Below the pieces are notes generated by a model, which saw nothing but the letters and a program-made list of their open reading frames with translations, did no database searches and was not told the DNA's origin. The position numbers and the translations under genes are program-made. Shown in pieces: positions 8,115 to 16,432 of a stretch of 64,000 bases of DNA. Each line of letters starts with the position of its first letter. The first letter of the stretch is position 1. Origin of the DNA: Fictibacillus marinisediminis (lineage in GTDB: Bacteria; Bacillota; Bacilli; Bacillales; Fictibacillaceae); contig NZ_JAIWJX010000002.1 in NCBI RefSeq assembly GCF_023149135.1, positions 868,001-932,000 on the forward strand, in the 5' to 3' direction.

Positions 8115-9410
8115 GTGAAAAAAGCAATTCTGGTCGCTATTGGCTTTATTTTGTATGGAGCCGCCATGTGGTATTACTTAATGCATGGGGCTCAGGCCGA
8201 TCTGCCGGTACAATTCAGAGGGTCTGCTGCTGATCCTACCATGTTTATGAATGATAGGCAGCTTAAGCTGAGCTATGATTTCTCAAGGATAAAGGATTGG
8301 ATCTACTTTTTGTCTGTTCCGCTGGAATGGCTGATCTATCTGCTCGTTTTAGGTTTTGGAATATCAAAAAAAATGAGGAGCACTGTCAAGGAAGTGACAC
8401 GTTTTTCAGTCATCCATACAGCCCTTTATGTCCTCTTGCTGTCCTTTTTGAGCTGGATTTTGACCTTTCCGCTTCGATACTACAGCTATACCATCTCCAG
8501 GGATTATCATATCTCCGTTCAGCCGTTCAAGGGATGGATGAAAGACAGCCTGATCGACTTTTGGGTAGGATGGATATTTACGGTATTAACTGTACTCGTC
8601 ATCTACTTTTTTATCCGTAAAAGTAAGAAGAAGTGGTGGCTGTATGCGTGGCTGATCTCCATACCGTTCACCATCTTTATGTATTTCATCCAGCCCGTTG
8701 TGATTGATCCGCTTTATAATAAATTTTATCCTTTAAAGGACCAGGTACTGAAGGAGAAAATATTAACGCTGGCTGAACGGGCAGATATACCGGCTTCCAA
8801 CGTATATGAAGTGAACATGTCGGAAAAGACCAATTCCCTCAATGCTTATGTAAATGGCATAGGGTCCAATCTGCGAATTGTATTATGGGATACGACGCTC
8901 GATAAACTGAACGATAAGCAGGTTTTGTTTGTCATGGCCCACGAGATGGGGCATTATGTGATGAAACATCTGTATCAGAATCTCATAGGTGCGATCATCC
9001 TGTCGTTCTTCGGCCTCTTCCTGGGAAGCAGAATTTATTCCTGGGCGATCTCAAAGTGGGGCAAACGGTGGGGTATCAAAGGACTGAGTGATATCGCTGG
9101 CTTGCCGGTGCTTCTCCTGATATTCAGTCTATTGTCGTTTGTTGCTGGTCCTGTTGAAAATGCGGTTTCCCGTAAAGCGGAGAAGGATGCAGACCGCTAT
9201 GCCATTGAGATGACCAAGAATCCCGACTCAGCAGTTGGAGCTTTCCAGCAGCTGACAATATCAGGGCTCAGCGAAGTGAATCCCCCAAAGCTTGTGAAGT
9301 TCTTTTTGTATGGCCACCCCACTATGCTCGAAAGGATTACCTTCCTCGATTCCTACAAACATAAATACGAACCAAAGGAACTGGAGAAAGCAAAAAAGCA
9401 ACAGCGATGA
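8115..9410 (+). CDS. M48 (Ste24-type) membrane metalloprotease
   Basis: A 431-residue integral membrane zinc protease related to CAAX prenyl protease 1. The N-terminal half has about four membrane segments; the zinc site HEMGH is at about residues 275-279 and the third ligand Glu lies in the later ENAVSRKAEKDADRYA segment (EKDAD). A long N-terminal M48 extension (DPLYNKFYPL) is present, as in true Ste24 proteins. Bacteria lack the yeast prenylated substrates, so a role in membrane protein quality control is an inference. GTG start with GGGGGAG upstream. Confidence 0.88.
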   Translation: MKKAILVAIGFILYGAAMWYYLMHGAQADLPVQFRGSAADPTMFMNDRQLKLSYDFSRIKDWIYFLSVPLEWLIYLLVLGFGISKKMRSTVKEVTRFSVIHTALYVLLLSFLSWILTFPLRYYSYTISRDYHISVQPFKGWMKDSLIDFWVGWIFTVLTVLVIYFFIRKSKKKWWLYAWLISIPFTIFMYFIQPVVIDPLYNKFYPLKDQVLKEKILTLAERADIPASNVYEVNMSEKTNSLNAYVNGIGSNLRIVLWDTTLDKLNDKQVLFVMAHEMGHYVMKHLYQNLIGAIILSFFGLFLGSRIYSWAISKWGKRWGIKGLSDIAGLPVLLLIFSLLSFVAGPVENAVSRKAEKDADRYAIEMTKNPDSAVGAFQQLTISGLSEVNPPKLVKFFLYGHPTMLERITFLDSYKHKYEPKELEKAKKQQR

Positions 9411-9420
9411 TAAAAGAAAA

Positions 9421-9645
9421 AGGTTGTTTTCTAAAAGATTGTTGCTTCGGGAACATTTTTGTAAAGAGTCTTCATTGACAAGTTGATTGGAGTGCAAGGT
9501 GCGAGACTCCTGCGGGGGAAGCGTGACAGGTGAGACTACGCAGGCGCTTGCGCCGAGGAGGCTCAGCGCACGCCCCGCGGAAAGCGAGCAGTCTGAAACG
9601 GAAATCACCACTCCCAAGAGCAACAATGTTTACGAAAACAGCCAA
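9421..9645. repeat. MITE-like palindromic intergenic element
   Basis: About 225 bp with imperfect inverted ends: the left end reads GGTTGTTTTCTAAAAGATTG and the right end, reverse-complemented, GGCTGTTTTCGTAAACATTG, both continuing into TTGCT and GGGA. Inside is a GC-rich core (9485-9613) with nested complementarity, including GGAGTG/CACTCC, TGCGGGG/CCCCGCG and GGCGCTTGCGCC. The core is locally much richer in GC than the neighbours and has no believable ORF. From memory, closely similar sequences are dispersed through many Bacillus-type genomes; copy number must be checked. Confidence 0.7.
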
Positions 9646-9646
9646 G

Positions 9647-9684
9647 AAAAAAGAGGATGAGCCGGAGCTCATCCTCTTATTTTG
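9647..9684 (-). terminator. Terminator downstream of motB
   Basis: A perfect 12-bp stem AAGAGGATGAGC / GCTCATCCTCTT with CGGA loop, T-rich on the minus strand. It overlaps the motB stop and lies next to the repeat element. Confidence 0.88.
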
Positions 9685-10453
9685 CGTTTTCAAGACTATA
9701 GTTTGGCAGGACGAGTACTTCAACACGCCTGTTTTTTGCTTTGCCTTGTGCTGTTTTGTTGCTGGCTCTCGGCCGGTATTCTCCATAGCCGCTGGCGCTT
9801 AGTGTTTTTGGTGATAGATGCGGGTTCTTCATCATGATTTGCATGAAGTTAATGGCTCGCATCGCACTTAATTCCCAGTTTGACTTGTACTTAGCCGTCT
9901 CAATCGGAACATTATCCGTGTGCCCTGCAATAATAATATTTCGGGGAGGATGGGTGACAAGTAATTTAGACAGATCCTTTCCTATACTGACCGATTCTGT
10001 CTTGACGGTTGCACTGCCTGAATCAAAGAGCGCATTATCCAAAATGGTAATCAATAGGCCATTCTCAGTTAGTTTCGTCTGCAGGCTTTTCGATAGATGT
10101 TTGTCTTTTATAAAATTGTCTATTTTTTTCTGAACCTTATGAAGGGATTCAAGCTCTTCTTTGGCCTTCTCCATCCGTTCCTTTTCCTGAATCGATAATT
10201 GTACGATCTTTTCTTTTTTAGGAAGCGGCGTTGATTCGGTTGATGAGATGGGTGCCTGTTCTTCCATTACTCCGGTTCCGCCGGAGAATTGACTGCGAAA
10301 CGTGCTGGCCATCTGTTTGAACTTGGATGCATCCACTTCACTCATTGCAAAAAGAACGATAAATAGCGCCAGGAGAAGAGTCAGCATGTCGGAATAAGGA
10401 ATGAGCCATGACTCATCTACATGATCTTCATGTTTTTTCTTTTTTCTAGCCAA
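9677..10453 (-). CDS. motB: Flagellar motor stator protein MotB
   Basis: With MotA forms the proton-driven stator. A short basic N-terminus is followed by one membrane helix containing the proton-binding Asp (PYSDMLTLLLALFIVLFA, about residues 20-38), then a plug/linker and a C-terminal OmpA-like peptidoglycan-binding domain (AGHTDNVPI, NWELSAMRA, SGYGEYRP). I choose TTG 10453 because the protein then starts MARKKKKHED like B. subtilis MotB and GAGGGTG is nine bases upstream; GTG 10462 directly abuts the RBS. It overlaps the motA end by 8 bp. Confidence 0.93.
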   Translation of the reverse strand: MARKKKKHEDHVDESWLIPYSDMLTLLLALFIVLFAMSEVDASKFKQMASTFRSQFSGGTGVMEEQAPISSTESTPLPKKEKIVQLSIQEKERMEKAKEELESLHKVQKKIDNFIKDKHLSKSLQTKLTENGLLITILDNALFDSGSATVKTESVSIGKDLSKLLVTHPPRNIIIAGHTDNVPIETAKYKSNWELSAMRAINFMQIMMKNPHLSPKTLSASGYGEYRPRASNKTAQGKAKNRRVEVLVLPNYSLENAK

Positions 10454-11231
10454 TGGTGACACCCTCTTTTAGGCTTTCCCGTTCGCTTGCCGGGATGTAG
10501 GTTAATAATTTTTCTTCCAATATTTTTGGAGAGGTACCATCCTGGATGGATAAAAGCCCTTCAATCATAATCTCTTTTAACATGACTTCATTCTGTGATT
10601 TTCGTTTTAATTTATTGGCAAAGGGGTGCCATAGGACATACCCGGTAAATATTCCAAAGAGCGTTGCGATAAAAGCAGCAGAAATGGCATGTCCGAGGGC
10701 CTCAATATCATCCATGTGTCCAAGGGCTGCAACAAGACCGACAACTGCTCCGAGTACTCCGAGCGTCGGCGCATAGGTGCCTGCCTGTGAGAAGATGCCC
10801 GCGTTGCTTAGATGGCGTTCTTCCATCGTTTCCAAATCCTTTATTAGAACATCCTTGATAAATTCGGGGGACTGGCCGTCGACAATCATTTTGATCCCTT
10901 GTTTTAAAAATGGATCATCAATTTCTTCAGATTTCGGTTCGAGTGCAAGCAAGCCTTCCTTTCGTGCGATAGTTGCCCATTCAATGAAAATTGCAATCAG
11001 TTCTCCCATGCTTACCATCTTCTGATCGGTAAACAATATCTTAAAAAGCTTTGGAAGTTTTTTTACTTCGTTTAAAGGAAAGGCAATCATGATGGCAGCA
11101 GCTGTTCCTGCAAAGATAATCAGCAGTGCTGCGGGATTGAAGAGCGAAGAGATAGCAACCCCTTTCAAAACCATACCTACACCAATAGCAACAAATCCAA
11201 TGATCAAGCCAATCACCGATGTTTTATCCAT
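10446..11231 (-). CDS. motA: Flagellar motor stator protein MotA
   Basis: The ion-channel partner of MotB, 261 residues with four membrane segments and the TLGVLGAVVGLVAALGHMDD region containing the conserved prolines and torque-generating loop. Presence of this module shows a motile cell, or one with motile ancestors. The start at 11231 (MDKTSVIGLI, preceded by GAGGATG) is preferred to a longer frame from 11312, which would overlap the sigma-D promoter. motAB forms a two-gene operon. Confidence 0.94.
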   Translation of the reverse strand: MDKTSVIGLIIGFVAIGVGMVLKGVAISSLFNPAALLIIFAGTAAAIMIAFPLNEVKKLPKLFKILFTDQKMVSMGELIAIFIEWATIARKEGLLALEPKSEEIDDPFLKQGIKMIVDGQSPEFIKDVLIKDLETMEERHLSNAGIFSQAGTYAPTLGVLGAVVGLVAALGHMDDIEALGHAISAAFIATLFGIFTGYVLWHPFANKLKRKSQNEVMLKEIMIEGLLSIQDGTSPKILEEKLLTYIPASERESLKEGVTIG

Positions 11232-11294
11232 ATTATATTCATCCTCGCTTTTTGCTGATTTTAAAGATAGATCTCCTGTTCCGGTTACACTTAT

Positions 11295-11321
11295 ATATCG
11301 GCGTTTCTCCATGTATTTTTA
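11295..11321 (-). promoter_or_regulatory. Sigma-D promoter of motAB
   Basis: Reading the minus strand: TAAA (11321-11318), exactly 15 bases, then GCCGATAT (11302-11295). This is a full match to the sigma-D flagellar consensus TAAA-N15-GCCGATAT and lies about 60 bases upstream of the motA start. Confidence 0.92.
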
Positions 11322-11415
11322 TAGAAATTTCGTCGTGGCAGGTGCAGAGTTCCAGAATTCAGGTCATCCAAAACGCTAAATTAAACGTTATTTTAATAAC
11401 TCTGTTTATTACGAT

Positions 11416-11444
11416 AGGACAAAGCAGACTTCTATAGGTATAAT
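11416..11444 (+). promoter_or_regulatory. Sigma-A-like promoter for the sigma-2/ResA-like pair
   Basis: AGGACA (11416-11421), 17 bases, TATAAT (11439-11444), about 30 bases before the start codon. The -10 is perfect, the -35 matches four of six bases. Confidence 0.55.
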
Positions 11445-11473
11445 GACAGTAAAACGATTCAAAGGAGACAGGT

Positions 11474-11785
11474 ATGTCAAAGCTTACGGATTTTGAACTT
11501 TATCTTAAAGTTCAAAACGGGGATAAATCAGCGCTTGAGCAGATTTACGACCGATACGAAAAGTTATTGTTTTCCTTTGCTTACCGAATGACCCAGAGGC
11601 AAGATACTGCAAAAGATGTGGTTCAGGAAGTTTTTATAAAACTTTGGAGAAAAAAAGGAGTTTATTCGGAAGAGAACCTACAGCAAAAAGCACACAGCCT
11701 AAAGGCTCTATTGTCCTTCTTTCTAAGCTGTAATATGCAGGGGAAGAAACCCATTAAGAAAAACATAAAGAGGCAGGTTCTATGA
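11474..11785 (+). CDS. Truncated ECF-type sigma factor (region 2 only)
   Basis: 103 residues. The first two thirds are a standard ECF sigma region 2: DKSALEQIYDRYEKLLFSFAYRM followed by DTAKDVVQEVFIKLW, the core-binding and -10-recognition helices. No region 4 follows: the tail is short and basic, and the next gene begins at ATGA overlapping the stop. Full ECF factors have about 160-190 residues. It has its own promoter and RBS (AAAGGAGA). It is either a remnant or a region-2-only factor comparable to B. subtilis RsoA, which works with SigO supplying region 4. No region 4 partner or anti-sigma gene is adjacent. Confidence 0.75.
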   Translation: MSKLTDFELYLKVQNGDKSALEQIYDRYEKLLFSFAYRMTQRQDTAKDVVQEVFIKLWRKKGVYSEENLQQKAHSLKALLSFFLSCNMQGKKPIKKNIKRQVL

Positions 11786-12354
11786 AAATAAAACCATTCA
11801 TTATTGTTCTCATCCTCGTTGGTTTAATCGGGCTTGCCCTTTGGACATCAAGGCAGGAAGCAGAGCCTAAGGACCGGAATGCATCGAAGGGTACATTCAG
11901 CACGGTGGAGGAGAATGGACGTACAGGCTTAAAGCCAGGCAATAAAGTGCCGGATTTTACGATAACGGCACTGAACGGAGAAAAGGTTTCCATTAAAGAT
12001 TACCGTGGTAAAAAGGTCATTCTGAATTTCTGGGCAACCTGGTGCCCTCCTTGCCGAAAAGAAATGCCCGATATGCAGAAAGTCTTCAACCAATATGAAG
12101 GAATGAAGCTGGAAATCCTGGCAGTAAATCTAAGGTATACAGAGAAAAGCACGGATTCGGTTTCAGAATTTGTAAAGGAACGAAAAGCAGCGTTTCCGAT
12201 TTTGTTAGATACGGATGGAACGGTTAGTAAGAAGTTTCAGGCGGTTTCTCTTCCGACGAGTTATTTGATTGACTCCAAGGGGATAATCCAAAAAAAAATA
12301 ATTGGACCTCTTTCTCAAAATTTTATGATTGATTTTGCAGAAAAGGCGAAATAA
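11782..12354 (+). CDS. Membrane-anchored thiol-disulfide oxidoreductase (ResA-like)
   Basis: 190 residues: an N-terminal membrane anchor (residues about 5-22), then an extracytoplasmic thioredoxin fold with the active site WCPPC in NFWATWCPPCRKEMP. The family reduces or oxidises thiols outside the membrane, for instance apocytochrome c cysteines (ResA) or spore components (StoA); which applies is not decidable. It overlaps the sigma-2 gene by 4 bp, so the two are co-translated. A terminator follows. Confidence 0.88.
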   Translation: MKIKPFIIVLILVGLIGLALWTSRQEAEPKDRNASKGTFSTVEENGRTGLKPGNKVPDFTITALNGEKVSIKDYRGKKVILNFWATWCPPCRKEMPDMQKVFNQYEGMKLEILAVNLRYTEKSTDSVSEFVKERKAAFPILLDTDGTVSKKFQAVSLPTSYLIDSKGIIQKKIIGPLSQNFMIDFAEKAK

Positions 12355-12396
12355 GAAAATCCCTCCTTGCTCATTTGAGAAAGGAGGGATTTTCTA
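12355..12396 (+). terminator. Terminator after the ResA-like gene
   Basis: A 14-bp stem GAAAATCCCTCCTT / AAGGAGGGATTTTC with a 12-base loop; the T tract is short. Confidence 0.7.
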
Positions 12397-12455
12397 TCCT
12401 TCATAGGATATTTTTACTAGTAATTCCTAAAGAAAAATTAGGCACTTTGCATAAT

Positions 12456-12480
12456 AGGGATTTCTTACCTTTTACCGAAT
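12456..12480 (+). promoter_or_regulatory. Possible sigma-H promoter of the PAS kinase
   Basis: AGGGATTT, 12 bases, then CGAAT resembles the sigma-H pattern (AGGAnnT-like -35, GAAT -10) and lies about 60 bases before the kinase start. B. subtilis kinA uses sigma-H, so the context fits; the match is imperfect. Confidence 0.3.
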
Positions 12481-12542
12481 TATATCAAAGGGGATCGATA
12501 GCGTACAAAAATCCAACTATGGAGAAAAGGGGTATACACACC

Positions 12543-13979
12543 ATGGTTGAACAATTTTTAGTGAAAATGATGAAAATGCAGAGGCGTATAGAACAACCTC
12601 AAGAGGAGCACGGACAGATTCATACATTGGAACTCAGTCCGGTTCAATTTTTCAGACTGAAAAGAAAAGGTGCCGGAAACTATGTTGTCATGCGCTCTGA
12701 GGGGAAGTTTGCCCAAGAAATTGCAATTCGTGCAGCTGCTGCAGAACGCCCTTTAAGTGATCTGATACCTCTTAAAACCATTCAGCACTGGGAAATTTAC
12801 TTTGAAAAAGCCTTCAGCGGCCATGCCTGCTTTTTTGAAACGCACCATGCGGACCGTTCTTATCATACGGTTCTTTCACCTGTGTTTCATAATGGACAGG
12901 TATCAGAAGTTGTTGGTACTTCAACGGATTGTACACGTGATACAAAGTCACGAGAAGAATTAATACTCTATACGCACAAATACAAAGAAATATTTAATAA
13001 TACACTCAATCCTATTCTTTTGCTGAATAACAGCAGAGTCATTCTCGAAGCTAATCCGGCCGCGCGTGAGGTGCTGGGAATCTCAAGCGGGGATTTAAAT
13101 CAAAACAGACTGGATGCCTTCATTTGTAAGGAAGATGAAGGAGAATTATCTCTTAATTGGGACCTGTTCATGCTCGATCCGAGCCTCAAATGGGAGTTTA
13201 AAGCAGGATTTTCAGACGAAAAAAAGCTGATTGAATTTACAGGAAAGAAAGACATACTGCCGGGCATCCACCTGTGTATCCTGGAAGATGTGACTGAACG
13301 AAGACAGACAGAAGCCCGCCTTCGAAAAGCGGAGACCTTGAATGTCGTCGGTGAGATGGCTGCTGGAGTCGCCCATGAAATCCGTAATCCTCTCACCAGC
13401 CTTAAAGGGTTTATCCAGCTGCTTAAAAATGAAAGCCAAGCACATGATGCTTATTATTCCATTATTTTAAACGAGGTTGACCGGATTGAGTATATTATCA
13501 AAGAGTTTCTGCTGCTTGCCAAGACCGACCGCCAGCATATTGAAAAAAGCAGTCTCGTGGTCACACTAAAAGAAACAGTCTCCCTGCTTCAGACACAGGC
13601 CATCCTAAAAAACATTGAACTGGAAATGGAGATTGGCGAAGGTATACCTGATATTGATTGTGATCCTTTTCAGATTAAACAGGTTTTTATTAATTTAATA
13701 AAAAATGGGATTGAAGCGACGGCTCAAGGTGGAACCATTACCATTAAAGCTTTCCGCAATGGAAAAGATTATGTTCATTTCTGCTTTACGGATAATGGAA
13801 CGGGAATGCCGAACCAAGTATTGGACAGAATTGGAAAACCATTCTATACAACAAAAGAAGAGGGAACAGGTTTAGGGCTCATGGTCAGCTATAAGATTAT
13901 TGAAAATCATAAAGGCCGGGTAAGGGTTTCAAGTGAAGTAGGAAAAGGGACGACATTTGAAGTGGTTTTGCCGATTTAA
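12543..13979 (+). CDS. Cytoplasmic PAS-domain sensor histidine kinase, sporulation type
   Basis: 478 residues without membrane segments. Two PAS-like domains (about 45-145 and 150-260, the second starting at KYKEIFNNTLNPILLLN) precede the H-box AHEIRNPLTSLKGFIQLL with phospho-acceptor His near residue 277, and the HATPase domain with N-box IKNGIEA, G1 DNGTGMP and G2 GTGLGL. H-box and linker resemble the Spo0F-phosphorylating kinases KinA-KinE. No response regulator is adjacent, again as in those orphan kinases. ATG 12543 has AAGGGG ten bases upstream; the upstream ATG 12519 has no RBS. Entry into the sporulation phosphorelay is an inference. Confidence 0.85.
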   Translation: MVEQFLVKMMKMQRRIEQPQEEHGQIHTLELSPVQFFRLKRKGAGNYVVMRSEGKFAQEIAIRAAAAERPLSDLIPLKTIQHWEIYFEKAFSGHACFFETHHADRSYHTVLSPVFHNGQVSEVVGTSTDCTRDTKSREELILYTHKYKEIFNNTLNPILLLNNSRVILEANPAAREVLGISSGDLNQNRLDAFICKEDEGELSLNWDLFMLDPSLKWEFKAGFSDEKKLIEFTGKKDILPGIHLCILEDVTERRQTEARLRKAETLNVVGEMAAGVAHEIRNPLTSLKGFIQLLKNESQAHDAYYSIILNEVDRIEYIIKEFLLLAKTDRQHIEKSSLVVTLKETVSLLQTQAILKNIELEMEIGEGIPDIDCDPFQIKQVFINLIKNGIEATAQGGTITIKAFRNGKDYVHFCFTDNGTGMPNQVLDRIGKPFYTTKEEGTGLGLMVSYKIIENHKGRVRVSSEVGKGTTFEVVLPI

Positions 13980-14030
13980 ACTGGGAGTAAAAGCGGGCTT
14001 TTTGGATTGATGAGGAATGAATGTCCATAA

Positions 14031-14068
14031 AAAAAAGAGGCGCCCGCAAAGGCAGCCTCTTTTTTTTT
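14031..14068. terminator. Bidirectional terminator between kinase and SCP gene
   Basis: Stem AAAAAAGAGGC / GCCTCTTTTTT with a GC-rich loop, A-rich on one side and T-rich on the other. Confidence 0.85.
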
Positions 14069-14070
14069 GA

Positions 14071-14754
14071 TCATCCAGTGAATTCTTGGACAAACATTTT
14101 ACCGTATTTTCCGCCGTCAACAATCCCGATACCAACTTTTGTGTAGTCAGATTTAAGGATGTTTTCACGGTGTCCTTGAGAGTTCATAAGAGATGTGTGA
14201 GCTCCATCAACTGAAGAGTTTCCGGCAATGTTTTCACCAGCTGTTTGGTATTGGATGCCAAACTTCTTCATCATGTCGAATGGAGAACCGTATTTTGGTG
14301 AATTGTGATCGAAGTAGTTATTGTCGATCATGTCTTGTGCTTTTACTCGAGCCATTTTAGTTAGCTCCATATCTACTTGAAGCGGCTTAACCCCTGCTTT
14401 TTCACGCTCTTGGTTTACTTTGTCAACCATTTGCTTTTCGTCAGCAGTTAATTGCCCAGCAGCAGCGTCAGACTTTGGTGCTTCACTCGCTTTTTGCTGT
14501 TGTGGAGCTGCTTGAGTTTGAGTTTTTTCTTGAGCTGGAGCTTGTTGTTGCTTTTGCTCAGCTTTTTGAGTTTGTACATCAAATCCTTGTTTTTTAAGAG
14601 ATTCGATTAATTTATTTATATCAGCGTTCGATTGTCCTTGTTGTGGTTGTACTTGTACATTTCCACCTTGAGGGCAATCTTGCGCATGAGAAATTCCTGC
14701 GTTAGCACCGAATAATGATGCACCTAGAATTGAAGCTACTACTACCTTTTTCAT
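14071..14754 (-). CDS. Secreted SCP/CAP-domain protein (YkwD-like)
   Basis: 227 residues: signal peptide (residues 1-24, ending SHA), a Gln-rich low-complexity region (about 30-100, many QQ/QA runs), and a C-terminal CAP/SCP domain (about 105-227) with VNQEREKAGVKPL, the HNS segment with metal-type His, AGENIAG and the final VGIGIV...FVQEFTG strands. Bacterial CAP proteins of this type are common in spore formers and their function is unclear. RBS GGGAGG is well placed. The C-rich leader is described separately. Confidence 0.88.
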   Translation of the reverse strand: MKKVVVASILGASLFGANAGISHAQDCPQGGNVQVQPQQGQSNADINKLIESLKKQGFDVQTQKAEQKQQQAPAQEKTQTQAAPQQQKASEAPKSDAAAGQLTADEKQMVDKVNQEREKAGVKPLQVDMELTKMARVKAQDMIDNNYFDHNSPKYGSPFDMMKKFGIQYQTAGENIAGNSSVDGAHTSLMNSQGHRENILKSDYTKVGIGIVDGGKYGKMFVQEFTG

Positions 14755-14850
14755 GGATGTATTCCTCCCGTTTTTGTATAGTGATGTTAGCTACAACACA
14801 GGTTTCGCCCTTAGGTGTCCGCGGGTGGGGGTGTGGAAACAACTACCAGT

Positions 14851-15387
14851 TTATTTCCAGATTCTTTGGATACGGCTTTCTTCCTGTACGGTCACTTCAT
14901 ATACATCGGGGTTCGATAGAGCCTTCCATTCTGAAAAACCCATGCGTTCATCAAAGAGTTTTAATAACAGAGTCATTAAATTTCCATGTGTGACAAGAAC
15001 GATACACTGATACGGCGAAGCAATGATTTCTTTCAGAAGCGGCCGAACCCTTTCCATTGCCTTCCGATTGGATTCTCCTCCTTCAAGAACGGCTTCAAAG
15101 TCGTAAAAGGAATGCTCAAGCAGTTTCAGCCAGTCAGGATGATCCTTTGATGATAATATCCTTTCAGCTAAGCGGTCATCTTTTTCGATGGGGAGATCCT
15201 TAAATTTTGCCAGAGGTTCAATGGAATCAACTGCTCTGGTAAAAGGACTTGAAATAATTCTGTCAACGGGTTTGTTCATTAGAAAGTTCTTTAAATCGTG
15301 GGATTGCTGCAATCCTTCCTTTGTCAGGACAGCGTTTCTTTCCTGGCCACTGGCTTTGCAATGCCGGACAACTAAAATCGATTTCAT
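14851..15387 (-). CDS. Histidine phosphatase family protein (SixA-like)
   Basis: 178 residues. The phosphohistidine motif RHC (VVRHCKASGQ, residues about 7-10) replaces the usual RHG, and the second His is in LVTHGNLM near residue 140. The RHC variant keeps the nucleophilic His. Substrate unknown: phospho-His proteins or small phosphate esters. ATG 15387 has AGAGGA upstream; the frame open to 15441 lacks an RBS. The SCP gene follows on the same strand after 96 bp. Confidence 0.8.
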   Translation of the reverse strand: MKSILVVRHCKASGQERNAVLTKEGLQQSHDLKNFLMNKPVDRIISSPFTRAVDSIEPLAKFKDLPIEKDDRLAERILSSKDHPDWLKLLEHSFYDFEAVLEGGESNRKAMERVRPLLKEIIASPYQCIVLVTHGNLMTLLLKLFDERMGFSEWKALSNPDVYEVTVQEESRIQRIWK

Positions 15388-15495
15388 GTGTGTTCCTCTT
15401 TCTGCAGAATATAGTTCTAACCCTCTAAACTTCGAGACCATTAAACAAGATTCCTTTCACGAATAATATAGAAGATGGAATTTTGCTGATCCAGC

Positions 15496-15562
15496 TTCAG
15501 TGTCCAGGGACGAAAACTAAAAGCTTTTTTCGTCCTTCGAGGGCCTAAACGGACACTTCAGC
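15496..15562. repeat. Palindromic intergenic repeat, copy 1
   Basis: An outer inverted repeat AGTGTCC...GGACACT encloses a perfect 9-bp stem GGACGAAAA / TTTTCGTCC. Conserved landmarks CCAGGG and TCGAGGG are shared with the element at 45035-45090, while the inner stem differs in sequence but stays paired. No ORF. It lies between divergent genes. Confidence 0.65.
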
Positions 15563-15587
15563 ATTTCCTATTAGAAAGGAGTACGGT

Positions 15588-16220
15588 ATGTATCCTGAAC
15601 TTAAGCAGTTTAATCAAATAAGCAAGGATTATGAAGAACGTATAAAAGAGGCAAATGATCGATGGAAGATCCTACATAAGCAGAAGGAAATGGCCTCTTC
15701 AGAGTATGAGAGTCTTCTTGGACAGTATGGCAGAAGAAATTCCCGTGTCAGTATGGAAGCCCTTCATGAGAGTAAGGACGAGTATCTCAGGCTGTTAGCG
15801 AAGGAACGGGATGCCATGGAACATCTGGATGAGCTTAAAGAAACCAGACGGGACAGGATGAAGGATTTTGTGAATACCCTTCATCAGGCAAGAGACCGTG
15901 AAGTGGATGCTGCTACAAGAACGATGAAGAAAAAGATAGAGGAAATGCACCGTTTGAAGGCAGAATATTTAATGATTGTTCAGCAGATTCATCAAATTCA
16001 TCAGTATGTAAATGAAATTGAAGAATCTACACTAAAGGCTTTCCAAACGATGGACAGCCGCTATCAGCAGAAAACGGATTATTCAATCTATCCAGCTTTA
16101 GCCAAGATGGAGATCAGCCACCGTGAAATTCAGCAGGTATTTACGGCTGGAAAGCTGCCGTCTGAACTGACGAAGTACACAGATCCTTATTCTTCGTTCC
16201 ATTTGCCCAGAAAGAAATAA
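15588..16220 (+). CDS. Coiled-coil protein of unknown function
   Basis: A 210-residue, strongly charged, largely alpha-helical protein. Heptad-like patterns run through residues about 10-160, with many Glu, Lys, Arg, Met and Gln and no signal peptide or membrane segment. RBS GAAAGGAG precedes the ATG. It stands alone. I do not recognise the family; a structural or scaffold role would be a guess. Confidence 0.7.
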   Translation: MYPELKQFNQISKDYEERIKEANDRWKILHKQKEMASSEYESLLGQYGRRNSRVSMEALHESKDEYLRLLAKERDAMEHLDELKETRRDRMKDFVNTLHQARDREVDAATRTMKKKIEEMHRLKAEYLMIVQQIHQIHQYVNEIEESTLKAFQTMDSRYQQKTDYSIYPALAKMEISHREIQQVFTAGKLPSELTKYTDPYSSFHLPRKK

Positions 16221-16222
16221 TC

Positions 16223-16253
16223 AAAAAAAAGCCATAATCTTAGGGATTATGGC
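16223..16253 (-). terminator. Terminator for the minus-strand ArsR-MFS-epimerase operon
   Basis: Stem GCCATAATC / GATTATGGC; on the minus strand it is followed by eight T residues, so it points away from the coiled-coil gene. It lies about 180 bp after the epimerase stop. Confidence 0.6.
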
Positions 16254-16432
16254 AAAAGCCGAACGCATGATGAAGAATTGGGGTGGGGAAGAGCTTTTTC
16301 TGCCGGAGAGACTTTTAAGCCGGCAGGATAGAGTGACATTCTCTACATGATTACAATATGCAGCTGTTATTGTTCAAGACTGGACAAGTGCCATGGGGAA
16401 GTCACCCAATTTTCCAATTTTTTCAGAAATGA

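Noticed and set aside
9472..9802. Frames through the palindromic element on both strands
   Set aside because: They run across the repeat and terminator, differ in composition from real genes here, and have no RBS.
11700..11785. Sigma region 4 in another frame after the truncated sigma gene
   Set aside because: Fewer than 30 codons remain before the thioredoxin gene and no helix-turn-helix pattern appears in any frame.
14755..14850. A second c-di-AMP riboswitch before the SCP gene
   Set aside because: Only AGCTAAC and a GCGAAACC-like piece resemble it; the AGAGCGGGGGAACC block is absent and there is no room before the neighbouring gene.
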